Below are positions 28,000-38,678 of a DNA stretch of 64,000 nucleotides, in pieces. A program made the position numbers and the translations under genes. This DNA comes from Luteimonas fraxinea (GTDB lineage: Bacteria; Pseudomonadota; Gammaproteobacteria; Xanthomonadales; Xanthomonadaceae). Below the pieces are notes generated by a model, which was not told where the DNA came from, searched no databases, and was given only the letters and a program-made list of their open reading frames with translations. Within the stretch, counting starts at the first letter, position 1; each line of letters begins with the position of its first letter. The stretch spans positions 3,473,001-3,537,000 of the forward strand of contig NZ_CP089507.1 of the NCBI RefSeq assembly GCF_021233355.1. The letters run 5' to 3'.

Positions 28000-29370
28000 A
28001 TGATCAAGCCCCGGACCCCGCCCGGCGTCATGGAACTGTTGCCGCGCGACCAGATCGCCTTCCAGCGCATGCTGGACACGATCCGCCGCACGTTCGAGGG
28101 CTTCGGGTTCCTGCCGATCGAGACGCCGGTGTTCGAACTGTCGGACACGCTGCTGACCAAATCGGGCGGCGAGACCGAGCGGCAGGTGTACTTCGTGCAG
28201 TCCACCGGAGCGCTCGAGAAAGCGGCAGAAGGCCTGCCGGAACTGGCCCTGCGTTTCGACCTCACCGTGCCGCTGGCGCGCTATGTCGCCGAGCACGAGC
28301 ACGACCTCGCATTCCCGTTCCGCCGTTACCAGATGCAGCGCGTGTATCGCGGCGAACGCGCACAGCGCGGCCGCTTCCGCGAGTTCTACCAGTGCGACAT
28401 CGACGTGATCGGCAAGGATGCGCTGTCGCCGCGTTACGACGCCGAAGTGCCGGCGGTGATCAGCGCGGTGTTCGCTGCGCTCGACATCGGCGAGTTCACG
28501 ATCCAGCTCAACCACCGCAAGCTGCTGCGCGGCTATTTCGAAGGGCAGGGTATCGACGACACGCGGCAGATGAGCGTGCTGCGCGAGATCGACAAGCTCG
28601 ACAAGCGGGGCGAGGACGCGGTGCGCGCCACGCTGACCGGCGAAGACTTCGGCCTGTCCGACGAGGTCGCCGAGCGCCTGCTCGCATTCTCGCGCGTGCG
28701 CTCGACCGGCCACGACGATGCGCTGGAGAAGCTGGATGCGCTCGGCGCCGGCACCGGGCTGTTCGAAGAGGGCCGCACTGAACTGCGCGACCTGCTCAAC
28801 CAGCTGCGCGCGCTCGGCGTGCCGGAATCGCGCTACGCATTGAATCTGTCGATCGCGCGCGGCCTCGATTACTACACCGGCATGGTCTACGAGACGATCC
28901 TCGATGCGCATCCGCAGATCGGTTCGATCTGTTCGGGCGGCCGCTACGACAATCTCGCCAGCCACTACACCAAGTCGAAGCTGCCGGGCGTCGGCATCTC
29001 GATCGGTCTGACGCGCCTGTTCTGGCAGCTGCGCGAAGCCGGTCTGATCGCGACCGCCGACAGTTCTGTCGACGTGCTGGTGACGCTGCTCGACGACGCC
29101 TCGCTGCCCGATGCGCTCGCGCTGTCGCAGCGCCTGCGCAGCAGCGGTCTCAACGTCGAAACCCAGCTCGAACCGCGCAAGCTCGCCAAGCAGATGCAGT
29201 ACGCCGACCGCGCCGGCATCCGCTTCGTTGTTATCCGCGGCGAGGACGAAGCTGCCAAGGGCGTGGTCGCGGTCAAGGATCTGCGCCGCGGCGAACAGTT
29301 CGAGGTCGCCGACGACGACCTGCCGCGCACGCTGCTGGTCGAGCGCGAGCAGGCGCGGTCGATGCCCTGA
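28000..29370 (+). CDS. hisS: Histidyl-tRNA synthetase
   Basis: Class II synthetase of 456 residues charging tRNA-His. Motif 2 ([23 protein letters not shown]), the histidine A motif around [16 protein letters not shown], and motif 3 ([11 protein letters not shown]) are visible, followed by an anticodon-binding domain. ATG at 28000 gives the usual MIKPRTPPG start. The neighbouring genes, an ammonia-lyase and the his operon, also concern histidine. Confidence 0.95.
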   Translation: MIKPRTPPGVMELLPRDQIAFQRMLDTIRRTFEGFGFLPIETPVFELSDTLLTKSGGETERQVYFVQSTGALEKAAEGLPELALRFDLTVPLARYVAEHEHDLAFPFRRYQMQRVYRGERAQRGRFREFYQCDIDVIGKDALSPRYDAEVPAVISAVFAALDIGEFTIQLNHRKLLRGYFEGQGIDDTRQMSVLREIDKLDKRGEDAVRATLTGEDFGLSDEVAERLLAFSRVRSTGHDDALEKLDALGAGTGLFEEGRTELRDLLNQLRALGVPESRYALNLSIARGLDYYTGMVYETILDAHPQIGSICSGGRYDNLASHYTKSKLPGVGISIGLTRLFWQLREAGLIATADSSVDVLVTLLDDASLPDALALSQRLRSSGLNVETQLEPRKLAKQMQYADRAGIRFVVIRGEDEAAKGVVAVKDLRRGEQFEVADDDLPRTLLVEREQARSMP

Positions 29371-29422
29371 TGTTGTCGGCGGCGCATCGCGCCGCCTCTG
29401 TGCTCCGGGAGGGAGACGAACG

Positions 29423-31339
29423 ATGAAATCCATCCGCATCGACGGCCGTTCGCTGACGCGCGCACAGCTGGTCATGGTCGCGCACGGCGCGCCGGTCGCG
29501 CTCGATGACGATGCACTGACCGGCGTTGCCCGCGCCGCCGATTTCCTTGCCGAACAGGTGCGCCGAGAGGAACCGATCTACGGCGTGTCGACCGGCTTCG
29601 GCAGCAATGCCGACCGACTGCTCGGTGCGCGTCCGCTGCGCGACGATCTGCCGGGCGCGACGCCCTCGGGCCGCTCGCTGCACGAGGAACTGCAGGTCAA
29701 TCTGATCGTGACCCATGCGGTCTGCGTCGGTGAACCGCTGTCCGCGGACGTGGTGCGCGCGATGCTGTGCATCCGCATCAACACGCTGCTCAAGGGTCAT
29801 TCGGGCATCCGCGTGCAGACGCTGCAGGCGCTGGCCGCGCTGCTCAATTCCGGCATCGTGCCGGTGGTGCCGGCGCTGGGGTCGGTCGGTGCGTCGGGCG
29901 ATCTCGCGCCGCTGTCGCATCTGGCGATCGTGCTGCTGGGCGGGGGCGAGGCCTTCGTCGACGGCGAACGGATGCCGGGTGCCGAGGCGCTGAAGCGCGC
30001 CGGTCTCGAGCCGGTCACGCTCTCGTACAAGGAAGGTCTGGCGCTCAACAACGGCACCGCGCAGATGCTCGCCACCGGCGTGCTCGCGCTGCAGAAGCTC
30101 GACGCGCTGCTCGACACCGCCGATCTCGCCGCGGCGATGACGATCGACGCCTTCGCGGGTCGTCTGGGCGCGTTCGATGCGGACGTGCATGCATTGCGAC
30201 CGCATCCGGGCCAGGTCGAGGTCGCCGCGCATCTGCGCGAACTGCTCGCCGGCTCCACGCTCGCCGACATTCCCTATCACCTCGTGCCGCGCTTCCGCCC
30301 GTGGCTGCCGACCAGCTGGGACACCACCGATGCGCAAGCGCTGCGCTTCGACATCGGCTGGGACTGGGTGCCGAGCGACCAGCGCCACGGCCGCGAGAAG
30401 TTCTACACGCGCTTCCGTCCGTTCCGCGGCGGCAAGAAGCACCAGCCGCAGGACAGCTATTCGCTGCGCTGCATTCCGCAGGTGCACGGCGCCGTGCGCG
30501 ATGCGATCGAGCAGGGCAAGCGCGTGTTCGAGATCGAACTCAATGCGGTCACCGACAATCCGCTGGTGTTCCCCGACCGCGAGGCCGAGCACGTCGAAGA
30601 GAAGGTCATCTCCGCCGGCCATTTCCACGGCATGCCGCTCGCGCTGGCGATGAGCTACGTCAAGGCGGCGATTCCGGTGCTCGCGTCGATCTCCGAACGT
30701 CGTCTCAACAAGCTGGTCGATCCGGCGACGAACGACGGCCTGCCGGGCTTCCTGATCGGCAACGAGGACGCGACCGAGTCGGGCTACATGATCGTGCAGT
30801 ACACCGCGGCGGCGATCGTCAACGATCTCGCCACGCGTGCGCATCCGGCCAGCGTCTACTCGATCCCGACCAGCGCCAACGCCGAAGACCATGTGTCGAT
30901 GGGCACCAACGAAGCGCGCCACGTGCTGTCGATGGCCGAGGATCTGGGCAAGGTGCTGGCGCTGGAGATTTACACCGCCGCGCAGGCGCTCGATCTGCGC
31001 GTGGACATGATCAACGCGGCGCGCGATCTCGCGCGGCGCGGTGATGCGGAAGCGCTGGCCGCGAAGGTGCAGGGCGGTCCCGCATCGGATCGTCCGACCC
31101 GGGGTGCCTTCGTCGACGAGGTCGAAGCGCTGCGCGCGGAGCTCGCCGCCTGCGAGCCCTTCCACCCCGGTGAGATCGTCGCCGCGGCGCACGCCATCGT
31201 GCGCGAGTCGATCCCGTTCCTTGACCGCGACCGCGCGCTCGACGGTGAAGTCGCTGCCGCGGTGAAGCTGGTGTCCGATGGCGCGCTGCTCGGCGTGCTG
31301 CCGCGCTGGCGCGTGCAGTCTTCCGGCCCGGCCGCTTGA
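29423..31339 (+). CDS. Aromatic amino acid ammonia-lyase, histidine ammonia-lyase family (enlarged)
   Basis: 638 residues, against about 510 for HutH. The MIO-forming triad A157-S158-G159 is in SVGASGDLAPLSH; Y53 and NNGTAQM are conserved. SANAEDHVSMG keeps the glutamate that marks histidine lyases rather than PAL/TAL, so deamination of histidine to urocanate is most likely. Extra sequence: about 50 residues between LRELLAGS (~272) and QDSYSLRC (~343), plus a longer C-terminus. Strong GGGAGG ribosome site. No other hut genes are nearby. Another aromatic substrate is possible. Confidence 0.8.
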   Translation: MKSIRIDGRSLTRAQLVMVAHGAPVALDDDALTGVARAADFLAEQVRREEPIYGVSTGFGSNADRLLGARPLRDDLPGATPSGRSLHEELQVNLIVTHAVCVGEPLSADVVRAMLCIRINTLLKGHSGIRVQTLQALAALLNSGIVPVVPALGSVGASGDLAPLSHLAIVLLGGGEAFVDGERMPGAEALKRAGLEPVTLSYKEGLALNNGTAQMLATGVLALQKLDALLDTADLAAAMTIDAFAGRLGAFDADVHALRPHPGQVEVAAHLRELLAGSTLADIPYHLVPRFRPWLPTSWDTTDAQALRFDIGWDWVPSDQRHGREKFYTRFRPFRGGKKHQPQDSYSLRCIPQVHGAVRDAIEQGKRVFEIELNAVTDNPLVFPDREAEHVEEKVISAGHFHGMPLALAMSYVKAAIPVLASISERRLNKLVDPATNDGLPGFLIGNEDATESGYMIVQYTAAAIVNDLATRAHPASVYSIPTSANAEDHVSMGTNEARHVLSMAEDLGKVLALEIYTAAQALDLRVDMINAARDLARRGDAEALAAKVQGGPASDRPTRGAFVDEVEALRAELAACEPFHPGEIVAAAHAIVRESIPFLDRDRALDGEVAAAVKLVSDGALLGVLPRWRVQSSGPAA

Positions 31340-31698
31340 ACCTCGCGCTGCACTTCGGCTGGCTGGGCGTGCTGGAGGCGGCGCTGATCGCGCTCGTGGT
31401 CGGCGCGGTCTGTTACCTCGTGTTCCATTGGCTCGGCGCGCGCAGCCGCTGGACGCACGGACACGCGATCGGATGGGGCAGCCTCGTCGCCCTGGCAATC
31501 GCGACCGGCATCGACGCCTGGCACCTGTTCTACATGGGCGTGGTGCGGCTCGAATCGCCGGTCTACGCGCGCATCGCACTGCAGAAGATCCACGACCCGA
31601 ACTTCCTCGCCGCCCGGGTGTTCATGTCGTCGGCCGGCGCACTGACGGGCGTCGCGTTGGCATGGATGGCGATGCACATGCGCAAGCGCGTCGACTGA
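31336..31698 (+). CDS. Small integral membrane protein of unknown function
   Basis: 120 residues starting at a TTG that overlaps the lyase stop. Three hydrophobic segments (about 12-33, 44-66 and 92-112). Conserved-looking charged residues lie between them (ARSRWTHGHAIGWG and ARIALQKIHDPN). Overlap implies co-translation with the ammonia-lyase, so it could assist it or transport its substrate, but no family was recognised. Confidence 0.6.
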   Translation: MNLALHFGWLGVLEAALIALVVGAVCYLVFHWLGARSRWTHGHAIGWGSLVALAIATGIDAWHLFYMGVVRLESPVYARIALQKIHDPNFLAARVFMSSAGALTGVALAWMAMHMRKRVD

Positions 31699-31845
31699 AA
31701 GACCGCCGACTGGTGTGGGCGTGCGCTTTCGCGCGATGAGGCCTTCCGGCGCGAGCCGATCGCGCGCTAGCCTGCTTCCACAGCCCTGGCCGGCGATCCC
31801 AAAGGCCAGGCGCGCGCATCGAATCCATCGTTGTAGTGCAGGGCG

Positions 31846-32178
31846 CTACCCGCGATCAGCACCCGCCTGCCGCCCGCGCTCGATCCGCCGCAGGAACACC
31901 GTCATCTCCTTCGACGACTGCACGTCCCCGCGCCGAGCCGCTGCCTCCAGCCCCGCGCGCCAAGCCGCTTCGGCTTCGTTTTCTCTTTCCAACGCCAGTA
32001 GCGTCTTGCCGAGCAGTTTCCACGCGGCCGAGTAATCCGGATCAAGCTGCGTCGCGGCCGCCAGATGCGTCGCCGCTGCGTCCAGGTCGCCAGCCTGCAG
32101 ACAGGCATTGCCCAGCCCGAAGCGCAGCAGCGCATCGTCGCGCCCGGCATCGAGCAGCGCCTGCAATCGTTCGCGCAT
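31846..32178 (-). CDS. Small TPR-repeat protein
   Basis: 110 residues containing two to three degenerate tetratricopeptide repeats (ALLRFGLGNACLQAGDLDAA, then LDPDYSAAWKLLGKTLLALE, then AEAAWRAGLEAAARRGD). No signal peptide, so probably a cytoplasmic scaffold or chaperone-like protein. It is divergent from the TrpR-like regulator, separated by 228 bp. Confidence 0.75.
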   Translation of the reverse strand: MRERLQALLDAGRDDALLRFGLGNACLQAGDLDAAATHLAAATQLDPDYSAAWKLLGKTLLALERENEAEAAWRAGLEAAARRGDVQSSKEMTVFLRRIERGRQAGADRG

Positions 32179-32340
32179 GGATCACCTGTGTCCGGAAGAT
32201 CGACGCAGGATTCTCGCTGATCGCGCGCGAGCGCGGTGGAACGCTGCAGTCCAGCCGGTGCCCTGCGGACGCAGCCCTCAGAACGCCCGCGTATCGCTCG
32301 GGCGCGTGGCAACGGACGCTGTACGGCATCGACCCGCCAG

Positions 32341-32387
32341 TTGACTTCGATCGGAATCGGCGTAATGTACTAGCACGCTATTACATT
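32341..32387 (+). promoter_or_regulatory. Promoter and palindromic operator of the his operon
   Basis: TTGACT (32341-32346) and, 16 bp later, TAATGT (32363-32368) form a promoter. A near-perfect palindrome, AATGTA-C-TAGC (32364-32374) and GCTA-T-TACATT (32377-32387) around AC, covers the -10 and start region. A TrpR-type dimer bound there would block transcription. The regulator is the first gene downstream, implying autoregulation (inference). Confidence 0.75.
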
Positions 32388-32406
32388 GATACAAACAATC
32401 ACGCCC

Positions 32407-32730
32407 GTGAAGCAACGCCCCGAACCCCTGCCGGACCATGAAGCCAGTGCCTCGCTGAAGGCGCTGGCACGCGCGTTTGCGGGCTTGAAGACGGCCGACG
32501 AGGTCGCGCGGTTTCTCGACGATCTGTGCACGCCGGCCGAGCTGGAAGCACTGGTCGATCGCTGGCGCGTGGTGCCGCTGCTGCAGCAGGGCGTGCCGTA
32601 TCGCGAAATCCACGAGCGCACCGGCGTCAGCGTGACGACCGTCGGCCGCGTCGCGCGCACGCTCGATCGTGGCGCCGGCGGCTATGCGATCGCGGCGCGC
32701 CGTGTGGCGCGCACACCCGAATCCCACTGA
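32407..32730 (+). CDS. hisR: TrpR/YerC-family repressor, probable histidine regulator
   Basis: 107 residues with the Trp-repressor fold: helices containing [21 protein letters not shown] and the helix-turn-helix [21 protein letters not shown]. It is the first gene of the histidine operon, 10 bp before hisG, and a strong palindrome lies in its promoter. TrpR-family regulators of histidine synthesis (HisR) have been proposed for Xanthomonadales and for YerC homologues. Effector histidine is inferred. GTG at 32407 is used; TTG 32386 would lie in the operator. Confidence 0.82.
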   Translation: MKQRPEPLPDHEASASLKALARAFAGLKTADEVARFLDDLCTPAELEALVDRWRVVPLLQQGVPYREIHERTGVSVTTVGRVARTLDRGAGGYAIAARRVARTPESH

Positions 32731-32740
32731 GGTCATCCCC

Positions 32741-33655
32741 ATGAGTCCTGTGAACGGCGGCGCCACGCGCGATCGCCTGCGCATCGCCATCCAGAAGTCC
32801 GGTCGGCTGAGCGAGCCGGCGCGTGCGCTGCTGGCGTCCTGCGGTCTGTCCTGGCGCGAGAGCCGCGACAAGCTGTTCTGCTACGGCGAAACGCTGCCGG
32901 TCGATCTGCTGCTGGTGCGCGATGACGACATCCCGGGCCTGCTCGCCGATGGCGTCTGCGATTACGGCATCGTCGGGCGCAACGTGCTCGACGAGGTCGG
33001 CGCGGATCGCGCGCTGCGTGGCCTGCCGCAGGTGTCGAAAGCGGTGCGCGGTCTCGGTTTCGGTGGCTGCCGGCTCGATATCGCGATTCCCGAGTCCACC
33101 GAATGGACCGGGCCGGCGCAGCTCCAGGGCAGTCGCATCGCGACCAGCTATCCGGGCCTGCTGCAGCAATGGTTGGACACGCAGGGCGTGCAGGCGACGA
33201 TCGTCAATCTCTCGGGTTCGGTCGAGATCGCGCCGCGTCTGGGCCAGGCCGACTTCATCTGCGATCTGGTCTCCAGCGGCGCCACGCTGACCGCGAACCA
33301 GCTCAAGCCCGCGGTCACGCTGATGACCAGCGAAGCCGTGCTGGCCGGCCCGGTCACGCCGTTCGCCGATGTGCGTGGCGAGCTCGCGTCGCTGTTGCTG
33401 CGCCGTCTCGACGGCGTGCTCCGACTGCGTGACAGCCGGCTGGTGATGTTCCAGTCGCGCCGCGACGGTGTGGACGCGCTGCTCAAGCTGTTGCCCGATG
33501 CCGAAGCGCCGACGCTGCTGCAGGTGGACGGTAGCGACAAGGTCGCGTTGCAGGTGCTCTGCCACGGCGAGATGACCTGGCCGCGTCTCGAAGCGCTGAA
33601 GCAGGCCGGCGCCGCCGGTCTGATGGTGCTGCCGGTGGAGCGGATGCTGGCATGA
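32741..33655 (+). CDS. hisG: ATP phosphoribosyltransferase, long form
   Basis: First and committed step of histidine synthesis, PRPP plus ATP. 304 residues, so the long HisG form that carries a C-terminal ACT-like domain for feedback by histidine and needs no HisZ. Motifs: IAIQKSGRL near the start, [26 protein letters not shown], and the PRPP loop [12 protein letters not shown]. Start ATG 32741. ATGA overlap with hisD. Confidence 0.96.
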   Translation: MSPVNGGATRDRLRIAIQKSGRLSEPARALLASCGLSWRESRDKLFCYGETLPVDLLLVRDDDIPGLLADGVCDYGIVGRNVLDEVGADRALRGLPQVSKAVRGLGFGGCRLDIAIPESTEWTGPAQLQGSRIATSYPGLLQQWLDTQGVQATIVNLSGSVEIAPRLGQADFICDLVSSGATLTANQLKPAVTLMTSEAVLAGPVTPFADVRGELASLLLRRLDGVLRLRDSRLVMFQSRRDGVDALLKLLPDAEAPTLLQVDGSDKVALQVLCHGEMTWPRLEALKQAGAAGLMVLPVERMLA

Positions 33656-34989
33656 GCGCCACCAGAACTTCGTCCATCGACAGCGCGATTCCCGTGATCG
33701 TCGACTGGGACGCCGCCGATGCCGACGCGCGCACCGAACTGCTGCGCCGGCCCACGCAGGCCGTGGCCGCGCAGACGCGCAGCGCGGTCGCCGATGTGCT
33801 CGACGATGTGCGCACTCGCGGCGATGACGCCCTGCGCGAACTGACCGAACGTTTCGATCGCGTCGTCCTCGAAGACTTCGAAGTCGATGCCGAAGAATTC
33901 GCAGTCGCCGAGGCTGCCGTGCCCGCGGAACTTCGTCAGGCGATGGTCAATGCCGCGGCGCGCATCGAGCGCTTCCACGCTGCGGGTATGACCGCCGGCT
34001 ACAACGTCGACACCGCGGACGGCGTCAACTGCGCGCGCATCGTGCGCCCGATTCCGCGCGTCGGCCTGTACGTTCCCGCCGGCACCGCGCCACTGCCTTC
34101 CACTGCATTGATGCTCGGCGTGCCCTCGCGCCTGGCCGGGTGCCGGGAAGTGGTGCTGTGCACGCCGCCGCGTCCGGATGGCAGTGCCGATCCGGCGGTG
34201 CTTGTGGCTGCGAAACTCACCGGCGTGCACCGCGTGTTCAAGCTCGGCGGCGCGCAGGCGATCGCCGCGATGGCTTTCGGCACTGCGCGCGTGCCTGCCT
34301 GCGACAAGCTGTTCGGGCCCGGCAACAGCTTCGTCACCGAGGCCAAGCAGCAGGTCGCGCAGTCGGGCACGGTCGCGATCGACATGCCGGCCGGCCCTTC
34401 GGAAGTGCTGGTGATCGCCGATGCCGGTGCGGACGCCGCCTTCGTCGCCGCCGATCTGCTGTCGCAAGCCGAACACGGTCCGGACTCGCAGGTGCTGCTG
34501 CTGTCCGACGACGATGCACTGCTGGAGAAAGTGCGCGCAGAACTCTCCACACAACTGGCGGCCTTGCCGCGCGCGGCGATCGCTCGCCAGGCGATGGCGC
34601 GTTCGCGTCTGCTGCTGGTGGAAACGCTCGACGCCGCGTTCGGCATCAGCAACCGCTACGCGCCCGAACACCTGATTCTGGCGCTGCGTTCACCGCGCAA
34701 CTGGCTCGACAAGGTCGAGGTCGCCGGCTCGGTGTTTCTCGGCGACTGGACACCCGAAGCGCTCGGCGACTACTGCAGCGGCACCAACCACGTGCTGCCC
34801 ACCGGCGGCGCGGCGCGCGCGTGGAGCGGGGTGAGCGTGTCGAGCTTCCAGAACACGGTCAGCGTGCAGTCGGCGAACGCTGCCGGCATCCGTGCGATCG
34901 GCCCTGACGCGGTGACCATGGCGCGCGCCGAGGGTCTGGACGCGCATGCGAACGCGGTCGCGCTGCGCATCACGAAGGCGTCGGCATGA
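33652..34989 (+). CDS. hisD: Histidinol dehydrogenase
   Basis: Zinc- and NAD-dependent double oxidation of histidinol to histidine. 445 residues with [57 protein letters not shown] and the C-terminal [15 protein letters not shown], all family landmarks. Overlaps hisG and hisC by ATGA. Confidence 0.97.
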   Translation: MSATRTSSIDSAIPVIVDWDAADADARTELLRRPTQAVAAQTRSAVADVLDDVRTRGDDALRELTERFDRVVLEDFEVDAEEFAVAEAAVPAELRQAMVNAAARIERFHAAGMTAGYNVDTADGVNCARIVRPIPRVGLYVPAGTAPLPSTALMLGVPSRLAGCREVVLCTPPRPDGSADPAVLVAAKLTGVHRVFKLGGAQAIAAMAFGTARVPACDKLFGPGNSFVTEAKQQVAQSGTVAIDMPAGPSEVLVIADAGADAAFVAADLLSQAEHGPDSQVLLLSDDDALLEKVRAELSTQLAALPRAAIARQAMARSRLLLVETLDAAFGISNRYAPEHLILALRSPRNWLDKVEVAGSVFLGDWTPEALGDYCSGTNHVLPTGGAARAWSGVSVSSFQNTVSVQSANAAGIRAIGPDAVTMARAEGLDAHANAVALRITKASA

Positions 34990-36068
34990 GCGGCGTGCGC
35001 GATCTGGTCCGCGAAGACCTGCGCGATTTCGCCGGCTACGCGTCCGCGCGCACGCAGCGGCTCGAAGGCGACGTCTGGCTCAACGCCAACGAGGCGCCGC
35101 TGTCGAATCCGGGCGATGCCGACGGCCGCTGCCGGCGGTATCCGTCGCCGCAGCCGCCCGAACTGCAGGCGCGGCTGGCCGAGCTGTATGGCGTCGATGT
35201 CGGGCAGCTGCTGATCGGGCGGGGCAGCGACGAGGCGATCGATCTGCTGGTGCGTGCCCTGTGCGTACCCGGCCGCGATGCCGTGCTGGCGACGCCGCCG
35301 GTGTTCGGCATGTACGCGGTCAGCGCGCGGTTGCAGGGCGCCGACTTCGTCGAAGTGCCGCTGGTCGATGGCGCCGATGGATTCGCAGTTGATGTCGAGG
35401 CGGTCCGCGCTGCGGCGCTCACGCGTTCGGCCCGGCTTGTTTTCCTGTGTTCGCCGTCGAATCCAACGGGCGGCCTGGTGCCATTGTCCGATGTCGCCAG
35501 CCTCGCCGAGGCGCTGGCGGGCAGGGCGGTCGTCGTCGTCGACGAGGCCTACATCGAATTCGCCGGCGCGGACTCGGCCACGACCGTACTCGCCGCGTAC
35601 GACAACATCGTCGTGCTGCGCACGCTGTCGAAGGCGCATGCGCTGGCCGCCGCGCGCATCGGCGTGGCGATCGCCCATGCCGACCTGATCGCGGTGCTGC
35701 GACGCTGCCAAGCGCCGTACCCGGTTCCGACGCCGTGCGCCGATCTCGCGCTGGCCGGCCTGTCGCCCGCGGCGCTGGAGGTCACGCAGGCACGCGTGGC
35801 CGAGGCCATCGCCGAGCGCGATGCGTTGGCCGCTGCATTGGCGACCGCGCCGGGCGTGCGCCAGGTGTATCCGTCGGCCGGCAACTACCTGCTGGTGCGC
35901 TTCGTCGATGCCGATCGCGCCTTCGCCGCGCTGCTGTCGGCCGGCATCGTCGTGCGCGACCAGCGCGCTGCGCCGCAGCTCGGCGACGCATTGCGCATCA
36001 GTCTCGGCACGCCCGCGCAGAACGCCCGCGTGCTGTCCGCCCTGCAAGCTTTGGAGATCGCGGCATGA
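34986..36068 (+). CDS. hisC: Histidinol-phosphate aminotransferase
   Basis: PLP aminotransferase, 360 residues. NEAPLSNPG substrate region, [28 protein letters not shown], and the PLP lysine in [16 protein letters not shown]. Overlaps hisD and hisB by ATGA, so the four genes hisGDCB are tightly coupled. Confidence 0.97.
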   Translation: MSGVRDLVREDLRDFAGYASARTQRLEGDVWLNANEAPLSNPGDADGRCRRYPSPQPPELQARLAELYGVDVGQLLIGRGSDEAIDLLVRALCVPGRDAVLATPPVFGMYAVSARLQGADFVEVPLVDGADGFAVDVEAVRAAALTRSARLVFLCSPSNPTGGLVPLSDVASLAEALAGRAVVVVDEAYIEFAGADSATTVLAAYDNIVVLRTLSKAHALAAARIGVAIAHADLIAVLRRCQAPYPVPTPCADLALAGLSPAALEVTQARVAEAIAERDALAAALATAPGVRQVYPSAGNYLLVRFVDADRAFAALLSAGIVVRDQRAAPQLGDALRISLGTPAQNARVLSALQALEIAA

Positions 36069-37150
36069 GTGCACGCGGCAAGAAGATTCTGTTCGTCGAC
36101 CGCGATGGCACCCTGATCCAGGAGCCCGAGGATTTCCAGATCGACGCGTTCGAGAAGCTGCGCTTCGTGCCCGGCGTGATTCCGGCGATGCTGCGCCTGC
36201 GCGATGCGGGCTTCGAGTTCGTCATCGTCACCAACCAGGATGGCCTCGGTACCGAGGGCTATCCGCAGGCCACGTTCGACGGCCCGAACGATCTGATACT
36301 CGGCATCTTCGAGAGCCAGGGCATCGTGTTCCGCGAAGTGCTGGTCGACCGCAGCTGGCCGGCCGACAACGCACTGACCCGCAAGCCGGCGCTCGGTCTG
36401 GTGATGCACTACCTGCGCGATCGCGGCATCGATCTCGACCGCTCGGCGATGATCGGCGACCGCGATACCGACATCCAGTTCGCGCAGAACCTGGGCATCC
36501 GCGGCTTCAAGCTGCGCACCGCGCAATTCGGCGGCGAGTGGGACTGGGCCGGCATCGCGCATGAACTGTGCGATGCGCCGCGCCGCGCGACCGTGGTCCG
36601 CAACACCAAAGAAACCCGCATCCGCATCGAACTCGATCTCGATGCCGCTGCCGATGCGCGCGTGTCGACCGGCCTGCCGTTCTTCGACCACATGCTCGAC
36701 CAGATCGGCAAGCACGCCGGCATTTCGCTGGTGGTGCAGGCCGAAGGCGATCTGCAGATCGACGAACACCACACGATAGAAGACACCGGCATCGCGCTGG
36801 GTCAGGCTTTGCGCGAAGCACTCGGCGACAAGCGCGGCATCGCGCGCTACGGATTCACGTTGCCGATGGACGAGACGTTGGCGAGCGCCGCGCTCGACTT
36901 CGGCGGCCGGCCGTATCTCGTCTTCAACGGCAGCTTCGTGCGCGAACGCGTCGGCGACATGCCGACCGAGCTCGTCGAGCATTTCTTCCGGTCGATCTGT
37001 GATTCGGCGGCGCTGAACCTCAACCTCAAGGTCGAGGGCGACAACGATCACCACAAGGTCGAAGCCTGCTTCAAGGCCTTCGCCCGCGCGCTCGGTCAGG
37101 CCGTGCGCCGCAGTGGCGATGCGCTGCCGAGTACCAAGGGGACGTTGTGA
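36065..37150 (+). CDS. hisB: Bifunctional histidinol-phosphatase / imidazoleglycerol-phosphate dehydratase
   Basis: 361 residues. N-terminal HAD phosphatase (about 1-165) starts [13 protein letters not shown] with the nucleophilic aspartate. The C-terminal dehydratase (about 175-361) has the metal-binding repeats [29 protein letters not shown] and DNDHHKVEA. The fused form is typical of gammaproteobacteria. A REPIN-like element separates it from hisH. Confidence 0.97.
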   Translation: MSARGKKILFVDRDGTLIQEPEDFQIDAFEKLRFVPGVIPAMLRLRDAGFEFVIVTNQDGLGTEGYPQATFDGPNDLILGIFESQGIVFREVLVDRSWPADNALTRKPALGLVMHYLRDRGIDLDRSAMIGDRDTDIQFAQNLGIRGFKLRTAQFGGEWDWAGIAHELCDAPRRATVVRNTKETRIRIELDLDAAADARVSTGLPFFDHMLDQIGKHAGISLVVQAEGDLQIDEHHTIEDTGIALGQALREALGDKRGIARYGFTLPMDETLASAALDFGGRPYLVFNGSFVRERVGDMPTELVEHFFRSICDSAALNLNLKVEGDNDHHKVEACFKAFARALGQAVRRSGDALPSTKGTL

Positions 37151-37178
37151 TGGGGTTGGACGCGACGAAGCTTGAGGT

Positions 37179-37296
37179 CGTCATTCCCGCGAAGGCGGGA
37201 ATCCAGCGCCTTCCTTTCAGGAAGTCGCTGTGCGCGATGTTCTTAATGAACCGACAGCAAAGTCCCTGGATTCCCGCCTTCGCGGGAATGACGGTA
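37179..37296. repeat. REPIN-like element inside the his operon (hisB-hisH)
   Basis: The left palindrome ATTCCCGC-GAAG-GCGGGAAT (within 37179-37206) and its inverted copy (37266-37294) are separated by about 60 bp. It lies within the 190-bp gap between hisB and hisH, the only large gap in the operon. Ends match the elements at 15206 and 48515. Confidence 0.9.
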
Positions 37297-37340
37297 GTTG
37301 AGCTGCGCGCGAAAGATCGCCGACCTTCGAAGGAAAACCC

Positions 37341-37940
37341 ATGCGCGTCGTAATTGTCGACGCCGGCGGCGCCAACACCGGTTCCGTGCGCTACGCCTTC
37401 GAGCGTCTCGACATCGACGCGGCTCTGGTCACCGATGCCGACAGCATCCGAGCCGCAGACCGGGTGATCCTGCCCGGTGTCGGCACGGCGGCGCAGGTCA
37501 TGGCGCGGCTGCAGCAGCTCGATCTGGTCGACGTGCTGCGCACGCTGGACCGTCCGCTGCTCGGCATCTGTGTTGGCATGCAGCTGCTGTTCGATGCGTC
37601 GGAAGAGGGCGAGGTCGCCGGTCTCGGTCTGCTGCCGGGCCGCGTGTCGCGCCTGCGCGGCGGTCCGGGACTGCGCGTGCCGCATATGGGCTGGAGCACA
37701 TTGCACGCAACGCGGCCCGATGCGCTGGTCGAAGGTGTCGATGGCGCGCAGGCCTACTTCGTGCACAGCTTCGCCGCGCCGGTCACCGACGACTGCGTGC
37801 TGGTTGGCGATCACGGCCAGGCGTTCGCGGCCGCCGTGCGTCGCGGCCACATCGCCGGCACCCAGTTCCATCCCGAGCGCTCCGCCGCTGTCGGCGCGCG
37901 CGTGCTGCGCAATTTCCTGTCCCCTGCGTTCGAGGCCTGA
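37341..37940 (+). CDS. hisH: Imidazole glycerol phosphate synthase, glutaminase subunit
   Basis: Class I glutamine amidotransferase of 199 residues supplying ammonia to HisF. Catalytic C77 in [10 protein letters not shown]; His and Glu in GTQFHPERS; oxyanion segment LPGVGTA. Ribosome site GAAGGAAAA just upstream. hisA follows after 3 bp. Confidence 0.97.
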   Translation: MRVVIVDAGGANTGSVRYAFERLDIDAALVTDADSIRAADRVILPGVGTAAQVMARLQQLDLVDVLRTLDRPLLGICVGMQLLFDASEEGEVAGLGLLPGRVSRLRGGPGLRVPHMGWSTLHATRPDALVEGVDGAQAYFVHSFAAPVTDDCVLVGDHGQAFAAAVRRGHIAGTQFHPERSAAVGARVLRNFLSPAFEA

Positions 37941-37943
37941 GTC

Positions 37944-38678
37944 ATGGCATTCACCGTCTATCCCGCGATCGACATCCGACACGGCCGCGTCGTGCGCCTG
38001 GCGCAAGGCGATTACGCGCAGGAGACCCGCTATGGCGACGATCCGCTGGTGCAGATCGAGGCCTATGCCGACGCCGGTGCGGAGTGGCTGCATCTGGTCG
38101 ATCTCGATGCCGCGCGCGAAGGTGGTTACACGCTGGCGCCGCTACTGGCGCGCATCCGCGCCGATACCGGCCTGCGCGTGCAGACCGGCGGTGGCGTGCG
38201 CACCGAAGACGACGTGCGCCGCATCCTGGATGCAGGCGCCGAACGTGTCGTGGTCGGCTCGCTGGCGGTACGCGAGCCGGCGCAGGTGCTGGAGTGGATC
38301 GAGACCTTTGGCGCCGAGCGCATCACCGTCGCGCTCGACACCCGCCAGGGCCGCGATGGCGTCTGGCATCTGCCGGTACACGGCTGGACCGAGACCGCCG
38401 ATGCCACGCTCGACGTGCTCGCGGTGCGCTATGCGCAGGGCGGCCTGCGCCATCTGCTGAGCACCGACATCGCCCGCGACGGCATGCTGTCGGGTCCCAA
38501 TCTCGATCTCTATGCGCACCTCAAGGCGCTGGTGCCCACGCTCGACGTGCAGGCCTCCGGTGGTGTGCGCGAGCTCGCCGATGTGCGCGCGGCCAAGGCC
38601 CAGGGTTGCGGCGGCATCGTGCTCGGCCGTGCGCTGCTCGAAGGTCGTCTGGGCGTCGCCGAGGCGCTCGCATGCTGA
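37944..38678 (+). CDS. hisA: ProFAR isomerase
   Basis: TIM-barrel isomerase, 244 residues. The N-terminal catalytic aspartate is D10 in YPAIDIRHG; the second is in [10 protein letters not shown]; phosphate loops [11 protein letters not shown] and [11 protein letters not shown] are present. Overlaps hisF by 7 bases. Confidence 0.97.
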   Translation: MAFTVYPAIDIRHGRVVRLAQGDYAQETRYGDDPLVQIEAYADAGAEWLHLVDLDAAREGGYTLAPLLARIRADTGLRVQTGGGVRTEDDVRRILDAGAERVVVGSLAVREPAQVLEWIETFGAERITVALDTRQGRDGVWHLPVHGWTETADATLDVLAVRYAQGGLRHLLSTDIARDGMLSGPNLDLYAHLKALVPTLDVQASGGVRELADVRAAKAQGCGGIVLGRALLEGRLGVAEALAC

